Source of the DNA: Pseudomonas fluorescens
Lineage (GTDB): Bacteria; Pseudomonadota; Gammaproteobacteria; Pseudomonadales; Pseudomonadaceae
Assembly (NCBI RefSeq): GCF_902497625.1
Contig: NZ_CABVGX010000022.1
Span: 1 to 64,000, forward strand
Direction: 5' to 3'
Length of the DNA: 64,000 bases
Below, piece after piece: positions 55,412 through 64,000 of the stretch (positions are counted from its first letter, which is position 1; each line of letters opens with the position of its first letter). The notes beneath the pieces are model-generated. The model had not been told where the DNA came from. It searched no databases and was given only the letters and a program-made list of their open reading frames with translations. A program made the position numbers and the translations under genes.

Positions 55412-56047
55412 TTACTGACGCTTCAGCATCACCGGCAATTGCGCCACCAGTTTCACGTTATTCAACGGCGCCCGAATAAACCCGCGCTGCGTGCCGTCCG
55501 GGCCGATCACTGCCAGGTTGCCGCTGTGATCAACCGTATAATTGGGCTTGCTGGTGTCTGCCGGGATAAACGGAATGCTCACCGCGTTGGCGAACTTTTG
55601 CAGGTCTTCGATCGAGGTCGGCGTCAGGCCAATGAACTGCGGATCGAAATAGCCCAGGTACTGCTTGAGTTGCTTGGGCGTATCTCGATTCGGGTCGACA
55701 CTGACCAGGACGATCTGCAATTTGTCCCTGACGTCTGCCGGCAGTTCGCTTTTTATTTGACGCAGCTGGGCGAGGGTGGTCGGGCAGATGTCGGGGCAGA
55801 AGGTGTAGCCGAAGAACAGCAGGCTCCACTTGTCTTTCAACTCGTTGACCAGCACCGGTTTGCCGTCCTGATCGGTCATCTTTAAATCAGGAAGGTTGCG
55901 GCTTTGCGGCAACAGGATAATGCCGGCGTCGATCAGCGCCGTCGGGTCGCCCTGGCCTTTGCCGGACAGTACTTTGTTGATGGTCAGGCCGAGAATCAGT
56001 GCGACCAGGGCGACGAGGATGAAGACGGTTTTCTGGGTTCGGGTCAT
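55412..56047 (-). CDS. SCO1/SenC copper chaperone for cytochrome oxidase
   Basis: 211 residues. N-terminal membrane anchor (about 7-27), then a thioredoxin-like domain with the copper-binding CPDIC in [14 protein letters not shown] near 82-86 and a distal His in YTVDHSGN. Delivers copper to the CuA site of subunit II. Last gene of the leftward cox cluster; ATGA overlap with cyoE. Confidence 0.93.
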   Translation of the reverse strand: MTRTQKTVFILVALVALILGLTINKVLSGKGQGDPTALIDAGIILLPQSRNLPDLKMTDQDGKPVLVNELKDKWSLLFFGYTFCPDICPTTLAQLRQIKSELPADVRDKLQIVLVSVDPNRDTPKQLKQYLGYFDPQFIGLTPTSIEDLQKFANAVSIPFIPADTSKPNYTVDHSGNLAVIGPDGTQRGFIRAPLNNVKLVAQLPVMLKRQ

Positions 56048-56943
56048 AGGTTCAACAGTAAGTAGTGATCTACGAGCAGCGCGATGAACAGCAGGAACAA
56101 GTAGTAGATAGAGTACTTGAAGGTGTTGATCGCCGCGTGCGGCCGAGTGCCACGGTACAGCACGATGGCCCATTGCAGAAACCGCGCGCCGAGTGCCAGT
56201 GCGCAGATCAGGTAGAGCATGCCGCTCATGTGGATCACAAATGGAAGCAGGCTCACGGCCAGGAGCACAAAGGTGTAAAGAAGAATGTGGACTTTGGTGT
56301 AGTGCTCGCCATGGGTGACCGGCAGCATGGGAATGTCGGCCTTGGCGTATTCCTCTTTGCGATGGATGGCCAGCGCCCAGAAGTGCGGAGGGGTCCAGGC
56401 AAAAATAATCAGCACCAGCAATAGCGGTTCGGCGCTGACATGACCGGTGGCAGCGGTCCACCCCAGGAGCGGTGGTGCGGCACCGGCGAGGCCGCCGATG
56501 ACGATATTTTGAGGCGTCGCGCGCTTGAGGAAACCGGTGTACACCACCGCGTAACCGAGCAGTGAGGCAAGGGTCAGCCAGGCCGTCAGTGGGTTGGTGA
56601 AGGTCAGTAGCAAGGCTTGCCCCAGCAGCGCCAGTACCAATGCAAAGGTCAGCGCGGCGGCGGGTGAGACCCGGCCTTCAGCCAAGGGACGTTTATGCGT
56701 GCGCGCCATCACTGCATCAATGCGCCGGTCGACCACATGATTGACCGCCGCCGCGCCACCCGCACATAGGGCAATGCCCATATTGCCGAACACCAGCACC
56801 GTCCAGGGGACCCCGGCGCGAGTTGCCAGAAACATGCCGACCAGCGAGGTGATCAGCATCAGCACCACGACTTTCGGCTTGGTCAGCTCAAGGTAATCAC
56901 GCCAGATCGCCTGGCTATGTCGTTCGCCAATCAGAGTCGCCAT
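56044..56943 (-). CDS. cyoE: Protoheme IX farnesyltransferase (heme O synthase)
   Basis: 299 residues, UbiA-type, about nine membrane segments. First Asp motif [20 protein letters not shown] near 70-89 and a second loop [21 protein letters not shown]. Converts heme B to heme O, used by CtaA. Overlaps the ctaA stop by 13 bases. This copy (CtaB role) belongs to the aa3 cluster rather than the bo3 quinol oxidase. Confidence 0.95.
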   Translation of the reverse strand: MATLIGERHSQAIWRDYLELTKPKVVVLMLITSLVGMFLATRAGVPWTVLVFGNMGIALCAGGAAAVNHVVDRRIDAVMARTHKRPLAEGRVSPAAALTFALVLALLGQALLLTFTNPLTAWLTLASLLGYAVVYTGFLKRATPQNIVIGGLAGAAPPLLGWTAATGHVSAEPLLLVLIIFAWTPPHFWALAIHRKEEYAKADIPMLPVTHGEHYTKVHILLYTFVLLAVSLLPFVIHMSGMLYLICALALGARFLQWAIVLYRGTRPHAAINTFKYSIYYLFLLFIALLVDHYLLLNL

Positions 56944-58010
56944 GGCATTTCTCCTTTTATTGTTATGGGCCCGGCCGAATGTTTGCGCGGGCTGAATCGC
57001 CAGCGAGCAAAGCGTTGTTGCTTGACCCGAACCAGGCTGGTTCGCGCGTGATAATTGACCAGCACCATCGTCAGCAACAGCGCGGCGCCACCGGCGTTAT
57101 GTGCGACCGCCACCGGCAGCGGCAGATGAAACAGCACGTTGCTGATGCCGAGCATGATTTGCACAGCCAGAGCAATCAGCACCAGTTTGGCCAGACGGCT
57201 CATGCCGACCACTTTCAGCTGCCACGCCAGACCCAGTAGCACCAGCGTCACCAGCAGCGCGCCAATACGGTGAGTCAAATGAATCGCCGTGCGTGCATCG
57301 CTGTCCAGTTGCCCGCCGAGGTAGTTGGGACCGATGTGTTGGGTCAAATGAAAGCCGTTGGCGAAGTCAGCCGGTGGCAGCCATTCGCCGTGGCAGGTCG
57401 GGAAATCGATACAGGCCACCGCCGCATAGTTGGAGCTCACCCAGCCGCCGAGGGCGATCTGCCCGATCACCAGCAGCAGGGCGGCCGTCGCCCAGTGTTG
57501 CAAACGTCGGGGCACGGTGAGCGCCGGCAGTACGGCAGACAACCGCAAGGTCAGCAAAAACAGAAGACTCAAGGTCGCGAAACCGCCAAGCAAATGCCCG
57601 GTGACCACTTGGGGCCACAGCTTGAGTGTCACCGTCCACATGCCGAACGCCGCTTGCGCAATCACTACCGCCAGCACAAACAACGGCAACTTCACCGGTT
57701 GGCCGGGATCACGCCGATGCATCCAGGCGCGTCCGGCCAGCACCGCAATCAGCAGGCCGAGAGTGCCGGCGAAGTAGCGATGGATCATCTCGTTCCAGCC
57801 CTTGTGAGCCTCGACCGGTGCGTCCGGGAAATGCAGTTCGGCATGCGCCAGTTGGGCTTCGCTTTTGGGCACGCTGATAAAGCCATAACACCCAGGCCAG
57901 TCCGGACAGCCTAGTCCGGCGTGGGTCAGGCGTGTGTAGGCGCCGAGCAATACGACAATCAGTGCCAGCAACGTGGCAAATAGCGCGAGGCGAAATCCAG
58001 GTTTGGCCAT
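56931..58010 (-). CDS. ctaA: Heme A synthase (COX15/CtaA)
   Basis: 359 residues, eight membrane segments. Oxidises the heme O methyl to formyl, giving heme A. Visible features: [20 protein letters not shown] at 26-45 with a Cys pair, [21 protein letters not shown] with a second pair, and heme-ligand His residues in HRYFAG, HLTQHIG and LTHRIGAL. Lies between cyoE and the CxxxC assembly gene. Confidence 0.94.
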   Translation of the reverse strand: MAKPGFRLALFATLLALIVVLLGAYTRLTHAGLGCPDWPGCYGFISVPKSEAQLAHAELHFPDAPVEAHKGWNEMIHRYFAGTLGLLIAVLAGRAWMHRRDPGQPVKLPLFVLAVVIAQAAFGMWTVTLKLWPQVVTGHLLGGFATLSLLFLLTLRLSAVLPALTVPRRLQHWATAALLLVIGQIALGGWVSSNYAAVACIDFPTCHGEWLPPADFANGFHLTQHIGPNYLGGQLDSDARTAIHLTHRIGALLVTLVLLGLAWQLKVVGMSRLAKLVLIALAVQIMLGISNVLFHLPLPVAVAHNAGGAALLLTMVLVNYHARTSLVRVKQQRFARWRFSPRKHSAGPITIKGEMPWRL

Positions 58011-58020
58011 GACGATGCCC

Positions 58021-58614
58021 TTATCCGATGTTCGACAGTTTCAACAGGTGGCGCAGGTCGTTGAGCAGGTCCTTGCCTTTGACCGTCGGCTCGTAGCGCA
58101 GCACCAGATTGCCGTGAGGGTCGATGATCCACAGCTGCGGCACCGCCTGATCGCCCGTGGCCTTGCTGAACGTGGTGAGATCCAGTGGATAACGCTGCAA
58201 TTGCGGATACTCGCGCGTCAGCTTGGCGTCGTAGTCACTGCTGAGCGGTTGCGCCGCGGCCAGTGCGTGGGTGGCGCGTCCAGCTTCACGGCCAAGGCCG
58301 ATCTGGATTTGTCGCGCCATATACACCAGTTGCTGACAGTCCACCGAGCAGCCTTTTGGAGCAGTGACCAACAATTGCCAGCGCTCCTCCTGCGCGTGCA
58401 CGCCAAGGTCGGCGCGGGTCTGGCCATTGCCGATCAGTTCCCCGTGATAACTGCGGCCCTCCGGCACCCAGAACTGCAACTTGTACATGCCGGTCGCGAG
58501 GATCATCGGGCCGATGACGCCGAGCAGAATCAGCAACAACTGCAAGCGGCCCTTGCGCCGGTTCAGCGGCGTTTTCGCCTCAGACATGCTGGGTGGATTC
58601 ATGGTCGCTCCCAT
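58021..58614 (-). CDS. Membrane-anchored Sco-like protein of the cox cluster
   Basis: 197 residues from ATG 58614, chosen because AAAGGAG lies 8 bases upstream. One membrane segment (about 25-45), then a thioredoxin-like domain with CSVDC in APKGCSVDCQQLVYM, a CxxxC motif like that of Sco proteins, and PQLWIIDPHGNLVLRY. Conserved as PA0111 in this cluster; probably helps copper or thiol handling for the oxidase. Overlaps the SURF1 gene by 35 bases. Confidence 0.82.
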   Translation of the reverse strand: MGATMNPPSMSEAKTPLNRRKGRLQLLLILLGVIGPMILATGMYKLQFWVPEGRSYHGELIGNGQTRADLGVHAQEERWQLLVTAPKGCSVDCQQLVYMARQIQIGLGREAGRATHALAAAQPLSSDYDAKLTREYPQLQRYPLDLTTFSKATGDQAVPQLWIIDPHGNLVLRYEPTVKGKDLLNDLRHLLKLSNIG

Positions 58615-59320
58615 GGTGTTTCTCCTTTGCGTTGTGCCAGCCGAGATAGAGATAGAGGCCGAGCAGGGCGATCGCCATGGCGAACCATTGCACGGCATAA
58701 GCGAGGTGTTTTTCCGGGCCCATGGCCACGACCGGCCAATCAGCCTGATACGTGACGGCGCCGGGTTCAGCGCGTAATTCGTGGGCAAAACCTTCACGTT
58801 CGAGCGTCGCCCATAGCCGGGCCGGCTCGATGGCGGTGACCAGTTGCGGCCAAGTGGCGCTGCTCGGGTCGGCATGCAGCTGGAACGTCGCCCCGGGCGG
58901 TACGTAAACCCAGGCGTCGAGACTCACGGCGAGTTCAGGCGTGGTGAATTGCGGCGGTGTGCGCCGATCCGGCCAAGGCAGCCAGCCGCGATTGACCAGT
59001 ATCCAGAGCCCGGTCGCTTGATCCTGAAACGGTTGCAGCAATTCCACGCCGACCTTGCCGCCCCGCTGGCGGTTGTCCAGTAACAGGCTGTGCGCAGCAT
59101 CGAACTGGCCGTGCAAACGCACGCGGCGGAAGGCCGGGTCTTCGCTATGCAGCAGCGCGTTGCTCGCCATCGGTTCGGCTACCCGGCGTTCGGCATAGGT
59201 ATGCAGCAGCGCGGTTTTTTCCGCGCCCCGACTCAGTTGCCAGCCTCCAAGCACCACCATCAACGGCAGCAGGACCGCTACCACCAAAGTGGGCACGACA
59301 CCCGGCCGAAAGCGCTTCAT
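58580..59320 (-). CDS. SURF1 family oxidase assembly protein
   Basis: 246 residues. Membrane segments at about 10-28 and 212-232 enclose a periplasmic domain. Conserved GGWQLSRGAEK, LLDNRQRGGKVGVELLQPF, LVNRGWLP and the final HLAYAVQWFAMA. Inserts or carries heme A into subunit I. Its 3' end overlaps the downstream assembly gene. Confidence 0.93.
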   Translation of the reverse strand: MKRFRPGVVPTLVVAVLLPLMVVLGGWQLSRGAEKTALLHTYAERRVAEPMASNALLHSEDPAFRRVRLHGQFDAAHSLLLDNRQRGGKVGVELLQPFQDQATGLWILVNRGWLPWPDRRTPPQFTTPELAVSLDAWVYVPPGATFQLHADPSSATWPQLVTAIEPARLWATLEREGFAHELRAEPGAVTYQADWPVVAMGPEKHLAYAVQWFAMAIALLGLYLYLGWHNAKEKHHGSDHESTQHV

Positions 59321-59391
59321 GACGTCGCCAGAAAGTCGTTGGTCGCGATAGCTATACTCAAGTGCATCGCCTTTCCCCCGGGAGTCCTGCC

Positions 59392-59595
59392 ATGCTCAAA
59401 ACAGTCATCGGCCTGATGCTGATTGCCACGGTTGTCAGCCTGTTCAGCGGCCTGTTTTTTCTGGTCAAGGACGACAGCAGTTCGAATCGCCTCGTCATTG
59501 CCTTGAGTGTCCGTGTGGCCCTGGCCGCCATTACCGTGGGCTTGATCGCCTGGGGATTCTTCAGCGGCCAGTTGGTGTCCCAGGTCCCCTGGTAG
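59392..59595 (+). CDS. Twin transmembrane protein (DUF2909)
   Basis: 67 residues from ATG 59392 (GGGAG upstream). Two membrane segments (about 3-23 and 42-60) joined by a charged linker KDDSSSNR. It is the only rightward gene in the cox cluster, divergent from SURF1 and convergent with coxC. Equivalent of PA0109; small assembly or stability factor is an inference from location. Confidence 0.82.
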   Translation: MLKTVIGLMLIATVVSLFSGLFFLVKDDSSSNRLVIALSVRVALAAITVGLIAWGFFSGQLVSQVPW

Positions 59596-59635
59596 CTGCA
59601 ACTTGCGGCTTGGAGCTTGCGGCTTGCAGCTGCTT
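59594..59635. repeat. Short 'agctgcaagcttgcggctt' repeat
   Basis: Two tandem cttgcggcttg(g/c)ag units flanked by inverted agctgc. Fills the gap between DUF2909 and coxC, whose stop codon abuts it. Confidence 0.55.
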
Positions 59636-60523
59636 CTAAAGCACATAAACAAAGAAGAACAAGCCGATCCACACCACGTCCACGAAGTGCCAATACCAGC
59701 TCGCCGCCTCGAAGCCAAACTGGTGCTCATTGTCAAAGTGCCCGCGCAGAATGCGCATCAGCATCACGAACAGAATGATGGTGCCGATGGTCACGTGGGC
59801 GCCGTGGAAGCCGGTGAGCATGAAGAAGGTCGCGCCGTAAATGCCGGAACCCAGGGTCAGGCCCAGCTCTTTATAGGCGTGCACATATTCTTCGACCTGG
59901 AAGCCGAGGAACGCGCAGCCCAGCAAAACGGTAACGGCCAGCCAGAGTTTCAGCGCACCGCGATGGCCTTTTTTCAGGGCGTGGTGGGCGAAAGTAATGG
60001 TTACGCTGGAGCTCACCAGCAACACCGTGTTGAGTAGCGGCAAGCCCCACGGGCTGATGACATCCTTGGGTGCAGGGAATAGTTTCGGGTCCGGGTTGTT
60101 CAGCAGCGGCCAGGTGAACTCGAATGCCGGCCAGAGCATGTGCGCCACGCCCTTGGGCCCTTCACCCCCCAACGCCGGACCGGCGAGTACGCGCACATAA
60201 AACAACGCGCCGAAGAAGGCGAAAAAGAACATCACCTCGGAGAAAATGAACCAACCCATGCCCCAGCGGAACGAGCGATCCATTTGCGGGCTGTACAAGC
60301 CCTGACGGCTCTCCTTGATCACAGTGCCGAACCAGCCGAACAACATGTATGCGACCAGCAGGCTGCCGACGAAGAAAATCAACGGGCCATTGGACTCCGG
60401 GCGGGCGGCCTTCAGATCATTGAACCAGGTCGCCAGGCCAAACACCGTGGTGAACAGGCCAATCGTGGCGATGATTGGCCATTTGCTCTGCGCCGGGACG
60501 TAATAATGCTCATGAGTTGCCAT
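59636..60523 (-). CDS. coxC: Cytochrome c oxidase subunit III
   Basis: 295 residues, seven membrane segments. Conserved RWGMGWFIFSEVMFFFAFFGA, the loop WPAFEFTWPLLNNPDPKLFPAP and the C-terminal GFHGAHVTIGTIIL and WYWHFVDVVWIGLF. Stabilises proton uptake by subunit I. Confidence 0.96.
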   Translation of the reverse strand: MATHEHYYVPAQSKWPIIATIGLFTTVFGLATWFNDLKAARPESNGPLIFFVGSLLVAYMLFGWFGTVIKESRQGLYSPQMDRSFRWGMGWFIFSEVMFFFAFFGALFYVRVLAGPALGGEGPKGVAHMLWPAFEFTWPLLNNPDPKLFPAPKDVISPWGLPLLNTVLLVSSSVTITFAHHALKKGHRGALKLWLAVTVLLGCAFLGFQVEEYVHAYKELGLTLGSGIYGATFFMLTGFHGAHVTIGTIILFVMLMRILRGHFDNEHQFGFEAASWYWHFVDVVWIGLFFFVYVL

Positions 60524-60548
60524 TTATTGTTCTCCTTATCGGGCACGC

Positions 60549-61100
60549 TCAGCCGCCAGTGTTGACTGCTACCGGAGGATGTCGGGCAGTGATATCGAAC
60601 AGCGTGTAGGACAGCGTTAGGTGCTTCACTTCCTTGGGCATGTCGCGATCGACGATGAACCGCACAGGCATCTCGATCCGCTCACCGGGTTGCAACACTT
60701 GTTGGGTGAAGCAGAAACATTCGGTCTTGTGAAAATAGGCGGCGGCGTTGCTCGGCGCGATGCTCGGCACGGCCTGGGCACTCATTGGCTTATCGGTGGG
60801 GTTGTGGGCGATGAAGACCATCTCGTTGACTGCACCGGGATTGGCGGTCAGCTCATCGCTCTTTGGGTAGAAATTCCACGTCATGTCGGCGGAGTTGGTC
60901 GACAGAAACTGCACGCGCACCTGGCGCGAGGTGTCGACCGTCTGTTCGCCCTCATACTGCCCGCCGGTCTTGCCGTTGATGCCGAACGCCTTGCACATCA
61001 CGTCGTAGATCGGCACCAGGGCAAAACCAAAGATGAACATGGCCACCACCACAAGCAGCAGGCGCGTGACGAGTTTTTTCAACGAGATTGAATCAGTCAT
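60549..61100 (-). CDS. ctaG: Cytochrome c oxidase assembly protein CtaG/Cox11
   Basis: 183 residues. One N-terminal membrane segment (about 12-32) and a periplasmic Ig-like domain with the copper motif KTECFCFTQQVL near 125-136. Delivers copper to CuB of subunit I. Its ATG overlaps the stop of a 41-codon REP-containing frame (ATGA at 61097-61100). Confidence 0.95.
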   Translation of the reverse strand: MTDSISLKKLVTRLLLVVVAMFIFGFALVPIYDVMCKAFGINGKTGGQYEGEQTVDTSRQVRVQFLSTNSADMTWNFYPKSDELTANPGAVNEMVFIAHNPTDKPMSAQAVPSIAPSNAAAYFHKTECFCFTQQVLQPGERIEMPVRFIVDRDMPKEVKHLTLSYTLFDITARHPPVAVNTGG

Positions 61101-61222
61101 GATTCCATATCCTCAACACTAACCCCTGTAGGAGTGAGCCTGCTCGCGATAGCGGTGTACCTGGCACACCGCATCGAGTTCATCGCGAGCAGGCTCACTC
61201 CCACAAAGGCATAGCGTTTCAT
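61097..61222 (-). CDS. Possible 41-residue coupled peptide made largely of REP DNA
   Basis: ATG at 61222 overlaps the coxA stop as ATGA, and the TGA at 61097-61099 overlaps the ctaG ATG. The peptide begins MKRYAFVGVSLLAMNSM and ends VSVEDMES; most of it is a translated REP doublet. In many oxidase clusters a very short assembly protein lies between coxA and ctaG, so this may be such a gene invaded by REP, or a frame kept open for translational coupling. Confidence 0.4.
   Translation of the reverse strand: MKRYAFVGVSLLAMNSMRCARYTAIASRLTPTGVSVEDMES
61127..61207. repeat. REP doublet between coxA and ctaG
   Basis: Inverted arms at 61127-61152 and 61181-61207 (aggagtgagcctgctcgcga type). Confidence 0.9.
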
Positions 61223-62805
61223 TTCACTTCCGGCGGCGTGGTGAAGGTGTGATACGGCGCCGGCGATGGCACGCTCCACTCCAGACCTTCCGCGCCATCC
61301 CACGGCTTGGCTGGTGCAGGTGCGCCGCCGCGGATGGTCTTGATCACGATGAACAGGAAGAAGATCTGCGTGGCACCGAACAGAAAAGCGCCGATCGAGG
61401 AGACCATGTTGAAATCGGCGAATTGCAGGTTGTAGTCCGGGATCCGCCGCGGCATGCCGGCCAGGCCGACAAAGTGCATGGGGAAGAACGCCATGTTCAT
61501 GCCGATGAAGGACAGCCAGAAATGCAGTTTGCCGAGGGTTTCGTCATACATGTGGCCGGTCCATTTCGGCAGCCAGTAATAGGCCGACGCAAAAATCCCG
61601 AAAATTGCTCCGGGCACCAGCACGTAGTGAAAGTGCGCGACCACAAAGTATGTGTCCTGATACTGGAAATCCGCCGGGGCGATGGCCAGCATCAGGCCGG
61701 AGAAACCGCCGATGGAGAACAGAATCACGAACGCCACGGCAAACAGCATCGGCGTCTCGAAAGTCAGCGAGCCCTGCCACATGGTGCTGGCCCAGTTGAA
61801 CACTTTCACCCCGGTGGGCACCGCGATCAGCATGGTTGCGTACATGAAGAACAATTCGCCCACCAGCGGAATGCCGACCACGAACATGTGGTGCGCCCAA
61901 ACGATGAACGAAAGGAACGCGATCGCCGCCGTGGCGTAGACCATTGAGGTGTAGCCGAACAACGGCTTGCGCGAAAACGCCGGAATAATCGAGCTCACCG
62001 CGCCGAAGGCCGGCAGGATCATGATGTACACCTCGGGGTGGCCGAAGAACCAGAACACATGCTGGAACAACACCGGATCACCACCACCGGCGGCACTGAA
62101 AAAACTGGTGCCGAAGTGGATGTCCATCAGCATCATCGTCACGCACCCGGCCAGCACCGGCATCACTGCGATCAGCAGGAACGCAGTAATCAGCCAGGTC
62201 CAGACGAACAGCGGCATTTTCATCAACGTCATGCCGGGGGCGCGCAGGTTGAGAATGGTCGCGACCACGTTGATCGCGCCCATGATCGAACTGATGCCCA
62301 TCAGGTGGATGGCAAAGATGAAGAACGTCACGCTTTCCGGGGCGTAAGTCGTTGATAGCGGCGCGTAGAACGTCCAGCCAAAGTTCGGCCCGCCACCGGC
62401 GGTAAACAAGGTCGAAATCAACATCCCGAATGCCGCCGGCAACAGCCAGAAACTAAAGTTGTTCATGCGCGGCAGGGCCATGTCCGGCGCGCCGATCATC
62501 AGCGGGATCATCCAGTTGGCCAGCCCGACAAAGGCTGGCATCACCGCACCGAACACCATGATCAAGCCGTGCATGGTGGTCATCTGGTTGAAGAATTCCG
62601 GCTGGACGATTTGCAGTCCGGGCTGGAACAGTTCGGCGCGGATCACCATGGCAAACGAGCCGCCGAGCAGGAACATGGTGAACGCGAACCACAAATACAG
62701 CGTGCCAATATCCTTGTGGTTGGTCGTCAGGACCCAGCGCATCAGGCCTTTCGCTGGGCCGTGGGCGTGTTCGACATGACCGTGGTCATCGATGACGGCG
62801 CTCAT
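61219..62805 (-). CDS. coxA: Cytochrome c oxidase subunit I
   Basis: 528 residues, twelve membrane segments. Heme A and CuB ligands visible: H in TTMHGLIMVFG, WFFGHPEVYIMILPAFG with the cross-linked His-Tyr pair, WAHHMFVVG, and the two heme His in VVAHFHYVLVPGAIFG. Start MSAVIDDHGHVEHA chosen. Oxygen reduction and proton pumping. Confidence 0.97.
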   Translation of the reverse strand: MSAVIDDHGHVEHAHGPAKGLMRWVLTTNHKDIGTLYLWFAFTMFLLGGSFAMVIRAELFQPGLQIVQPEFFNQMTTMHGLIMVFGAVMPAFVGLANWMIPLMIGAPDMALPRMNNFSFWLLPAAFGMLISTLFTAGGGPNFGWTFYAPLSTTYAPESVTFFIFAIHLMGISSIMGAINVVATILNLRAPGMTLMKMPLFVWTWLITAFLLIAVMPVLAGCVTMMLMDIHFGTSFFSAAGGGDPVLFQHVFWFFGHPEVYIMILPAFGAVSSIIPAFSRKPLFGYTSMVYATAAIAFLSFIVWAHHMFVVGIPLVGELFFMYATMLIAVPTGVKVFNWASTMWQGSLTFETPMLFAVAFVILFSIGGFSGLMLAIAPADFQYQDTYFVVAHFHYVLVPGAIFGIFASAYYWLPKWTGHMYDETLGKLHFWLSFIGMNMAFFPMHFVGLAGMPRRIPDYNLQFADFNMVSSIGAFLFGATQIFFLFIVIKTIRGGAPAPAKPWDGAEGLEWSVPSPAPYHTFTTPPEVK

Positions 62806-62887
62806 GGCTTGTCTCCTGTAAACAGATGGGCTGGGCAGGCCGGGGCGCATTGGCCCGACCGGTTCCTGAGGTGCGCAATGGACCGGG

Positions 62888-64000
62888 TCATTTGCTTTCC
62901 GCCTGTTTCAGTTCCAACACTTCCTTCGGCGTGACCATGTCACCCTTGTTGTTGCCCCAGGCGTTGCGTTCGTATGTCACGACAGCCGCGATATCGACTT
63001 CCGAGAGCTGCTTGCCGAACGCCGCCATCGACGTGCCGGGCTTGCCGTGGAAGACAATATTCAAGTGATCCTTGATCGGGCCGGTGGCAATTTTCGAGCC
63101 TTTGAGCGCCGGGAACATCGGCGGCAGCCCCTGACCTTCAGCCTGGTGACAAGCCACGCAAGTGGTGTGATAGACCTTGTCGCCGCGCTCCTTGAGTTCG
63201 TCGAGGGTCCACTCCTTGCTGGTCAGCTCCTTCAGCTGCGCAGCTTCAGCCTTGCGCTCGCCGAGCCATTTTTCGTAATCGGCCTGTTCCTTGACCTCGA
63301 CCACGATCGGCATGAAGCCGTGATCCTTGCCGCACAGCTCGGCACACTGGCCGCGGTAGATCCCGGGTTTTTCGACCCGGGTCCAGGCTTCATTGACGAA
63401 CCCGGGAATGGCATCGCGTTTGACCGCAAAGGCCGGTACCCACCAAGAGTGGATCACGTCGGCGGAGGTCACCAGGAAGCGCACTTTGGCGCCGATCGGC
63501 AGCACCAGCGGCTTGTCGACCTCGAGCAAATAGTGCTCGCCCTTGGCTTCCTTGTTGTGGATCTGATCGGCGGGGGTGGTCAGGTTGCTGAAAAATTCGA
63601 CGTCCTGACCCAGGTATTTGTAGTGCCACTTCCACTGATAGCCCGTGACCTGGATATCGATATCCGGCTCGCTGCTGTCATACATCTGGATCAGGGTCGC
63701 TGTCGCAGGCACCGCCATGACCACCAGAATCAATAGGGGCACGATGGTCCAGAGCACTTCTACGGTCGTGTTTTCATGAAATTTTGCGGCCACCTGCCCG
63801 GTCGAGCGACGGTGGAGAATCATCGACCAGAACATGGCGCCGAAGACGATGATGCCGATCACCACACAGATCCAGAAAATGATCATGTGCAGGTCAAATA
63901 CTGCGTGACTGATTTCAGTCGCTCCCGGCGCCATATTCACAGTCCATGCGGCGTGCGCAGGGCTGAAAATTGACCACAACAGGAGGCCCATCCAGACATG
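62888..64000 (-). CDS. coxB: Cytochrome c oxidase subunit II with fused cytochrome c domain (caa3 type), 5' end at window edge
   Basis: An ATG lies at 63991, but the frame stays open to base 64000 (HVW before MGLLLWSIF), and orthologues start a few residues earlier, so the true start is probably just outside. Signal peptide, two membrane segments, the CuA site CAELCGKDHGFM with an upstream His, then a C-terminal cytochrome c domain with CVACH and a Met ligand. The fusion marks a caa3-type oxidase that receives electrons through its own heme c. Confidence 0.95.
   Translation of the reverse strand, partial: HVWMGLLLWSIFSPAHAAWTVNMAPGATEISHAVFDLHMIIFWICVVIGIIVFGAMFWSMILHRRSTGQVAAKFHENTTVEVLWTIVPLLILVVMAVPATATLIQMYDSSEPDIDIQVTGYQWKWHYKYLGQDVEFFSNLTTPADQIHNKEAKGEHYLLEVDKPLVLPIGAKVRFLVTSADVIHSWWVPAFAVKRDAIPGFVNEAWTRVEKPGIYRGQCAELCGKDHGFMPIVVEVKEQADYEKWLGERKAEAAQLKELTSKEWTLDELKERGDKVYHTTCVACHQAEGQGLPPMFPALKGSKIATGPIKDHLNIVFHGKPGTSMAAFGKQLSEVDIAAVVTYERNAWGNNKGDMVTPKEVLELKQAESK

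Overview
The window is chromosomal DNA of a fluorescent-group Pseudomonas. Gene order and protein sequences match what I know of that genus: rsmB-fmt-def-lysM-dprA-tsaC-qor-hemF-aroE, gltP, algB-kinB, dsbA-cc4-engB-polA-thrB-znu, metNIQ and a caa3 oxidase cluster. It is GC-rich and densely coded. It also carries about a dozen of the short inverted 'gggagcgagcctgctcgcga' type REP doublets usual in P. fluorescens relatives. I see no rRNA, tRNA, CRISPR, prophage or insertion sequence.

Layout. 1-8.3 kb: RNA modification and translation initiation (rsmB partial, fmt, def), a LysM protein, dprA, tsaC, quinone reductase, hemF, aroE. 8.3-16.3 kb: a SulP transporter, a choline-O-sulfate module (betC and a choline-type binding protein, divergent from the LysR gene betR), a small oxidoreductase, a DOPA-dioxygenase-family protein and a CitMHS citrate transporter behind an unusual leader. 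16.4-28.4 kb: transport and envelope genes (TerC, Na/Pi-PhoU, M16 peptidase, DUF5924 protein, a four-gene Mla-like lipid ABC system, a SpmA/SpmB-type fusion, gltP). 28.4-39.2 kb: envelope stress and c-di-GMP (Ivy-type lysozyme inhibitor with a DUF1328 protein behind an AlgU-type promoter, a 95-residue membrane protein, algB-kinB, an EAL phosphodiesterase, AmpDh2, a GGDEF cyclase, an EEP-family phosphatase). 39.2-46.4 kb: dsbA, cytochromes c4 and c5, engB, a small-RNA gene that I identify as ersA, polA, a DUF2782 protein, thrB. 46.4-55.3 kb: zinc uptake (znuA / zur-znuC-znuB), a lipoprotein, katE, methionine uptake (metNIQ). 55.4-64 kb: the aa3/caa3 cytochrome c oxidase cluster with its heme A and copper assembly factors, read leftward, coxB running off the edge.

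Two themes link the regions. The first is AlgU (sigma-22) and envelope stress: two AlgU-like promoters, one for the DUF1328-ivy pair and one for ersA, lie around algB-kinB and several c-di-GMP and peptidoglycan genes. The second is respiration and periplasmic redox: dsbA, cytochromes c4 and c5, two CxxxC Sco-like proteins, CtaG, SURF1, CtaA, CyoE and the oxidase itself.

Points worth a second look are: ersA with its promoter and terminator; a PolA whose 3'-5' exonuclease site has lost two acidic ligands; a 41-codon reading frame made mostly of REP DNA and joined by ATGA overlaps to both coxA and ctaG; a Crc/Hfq-type CA motif at the start of a leader peptide before the citrate transporter; genes whose stop codons lie inside repeats; and an excess of perfect DnaA boxes.
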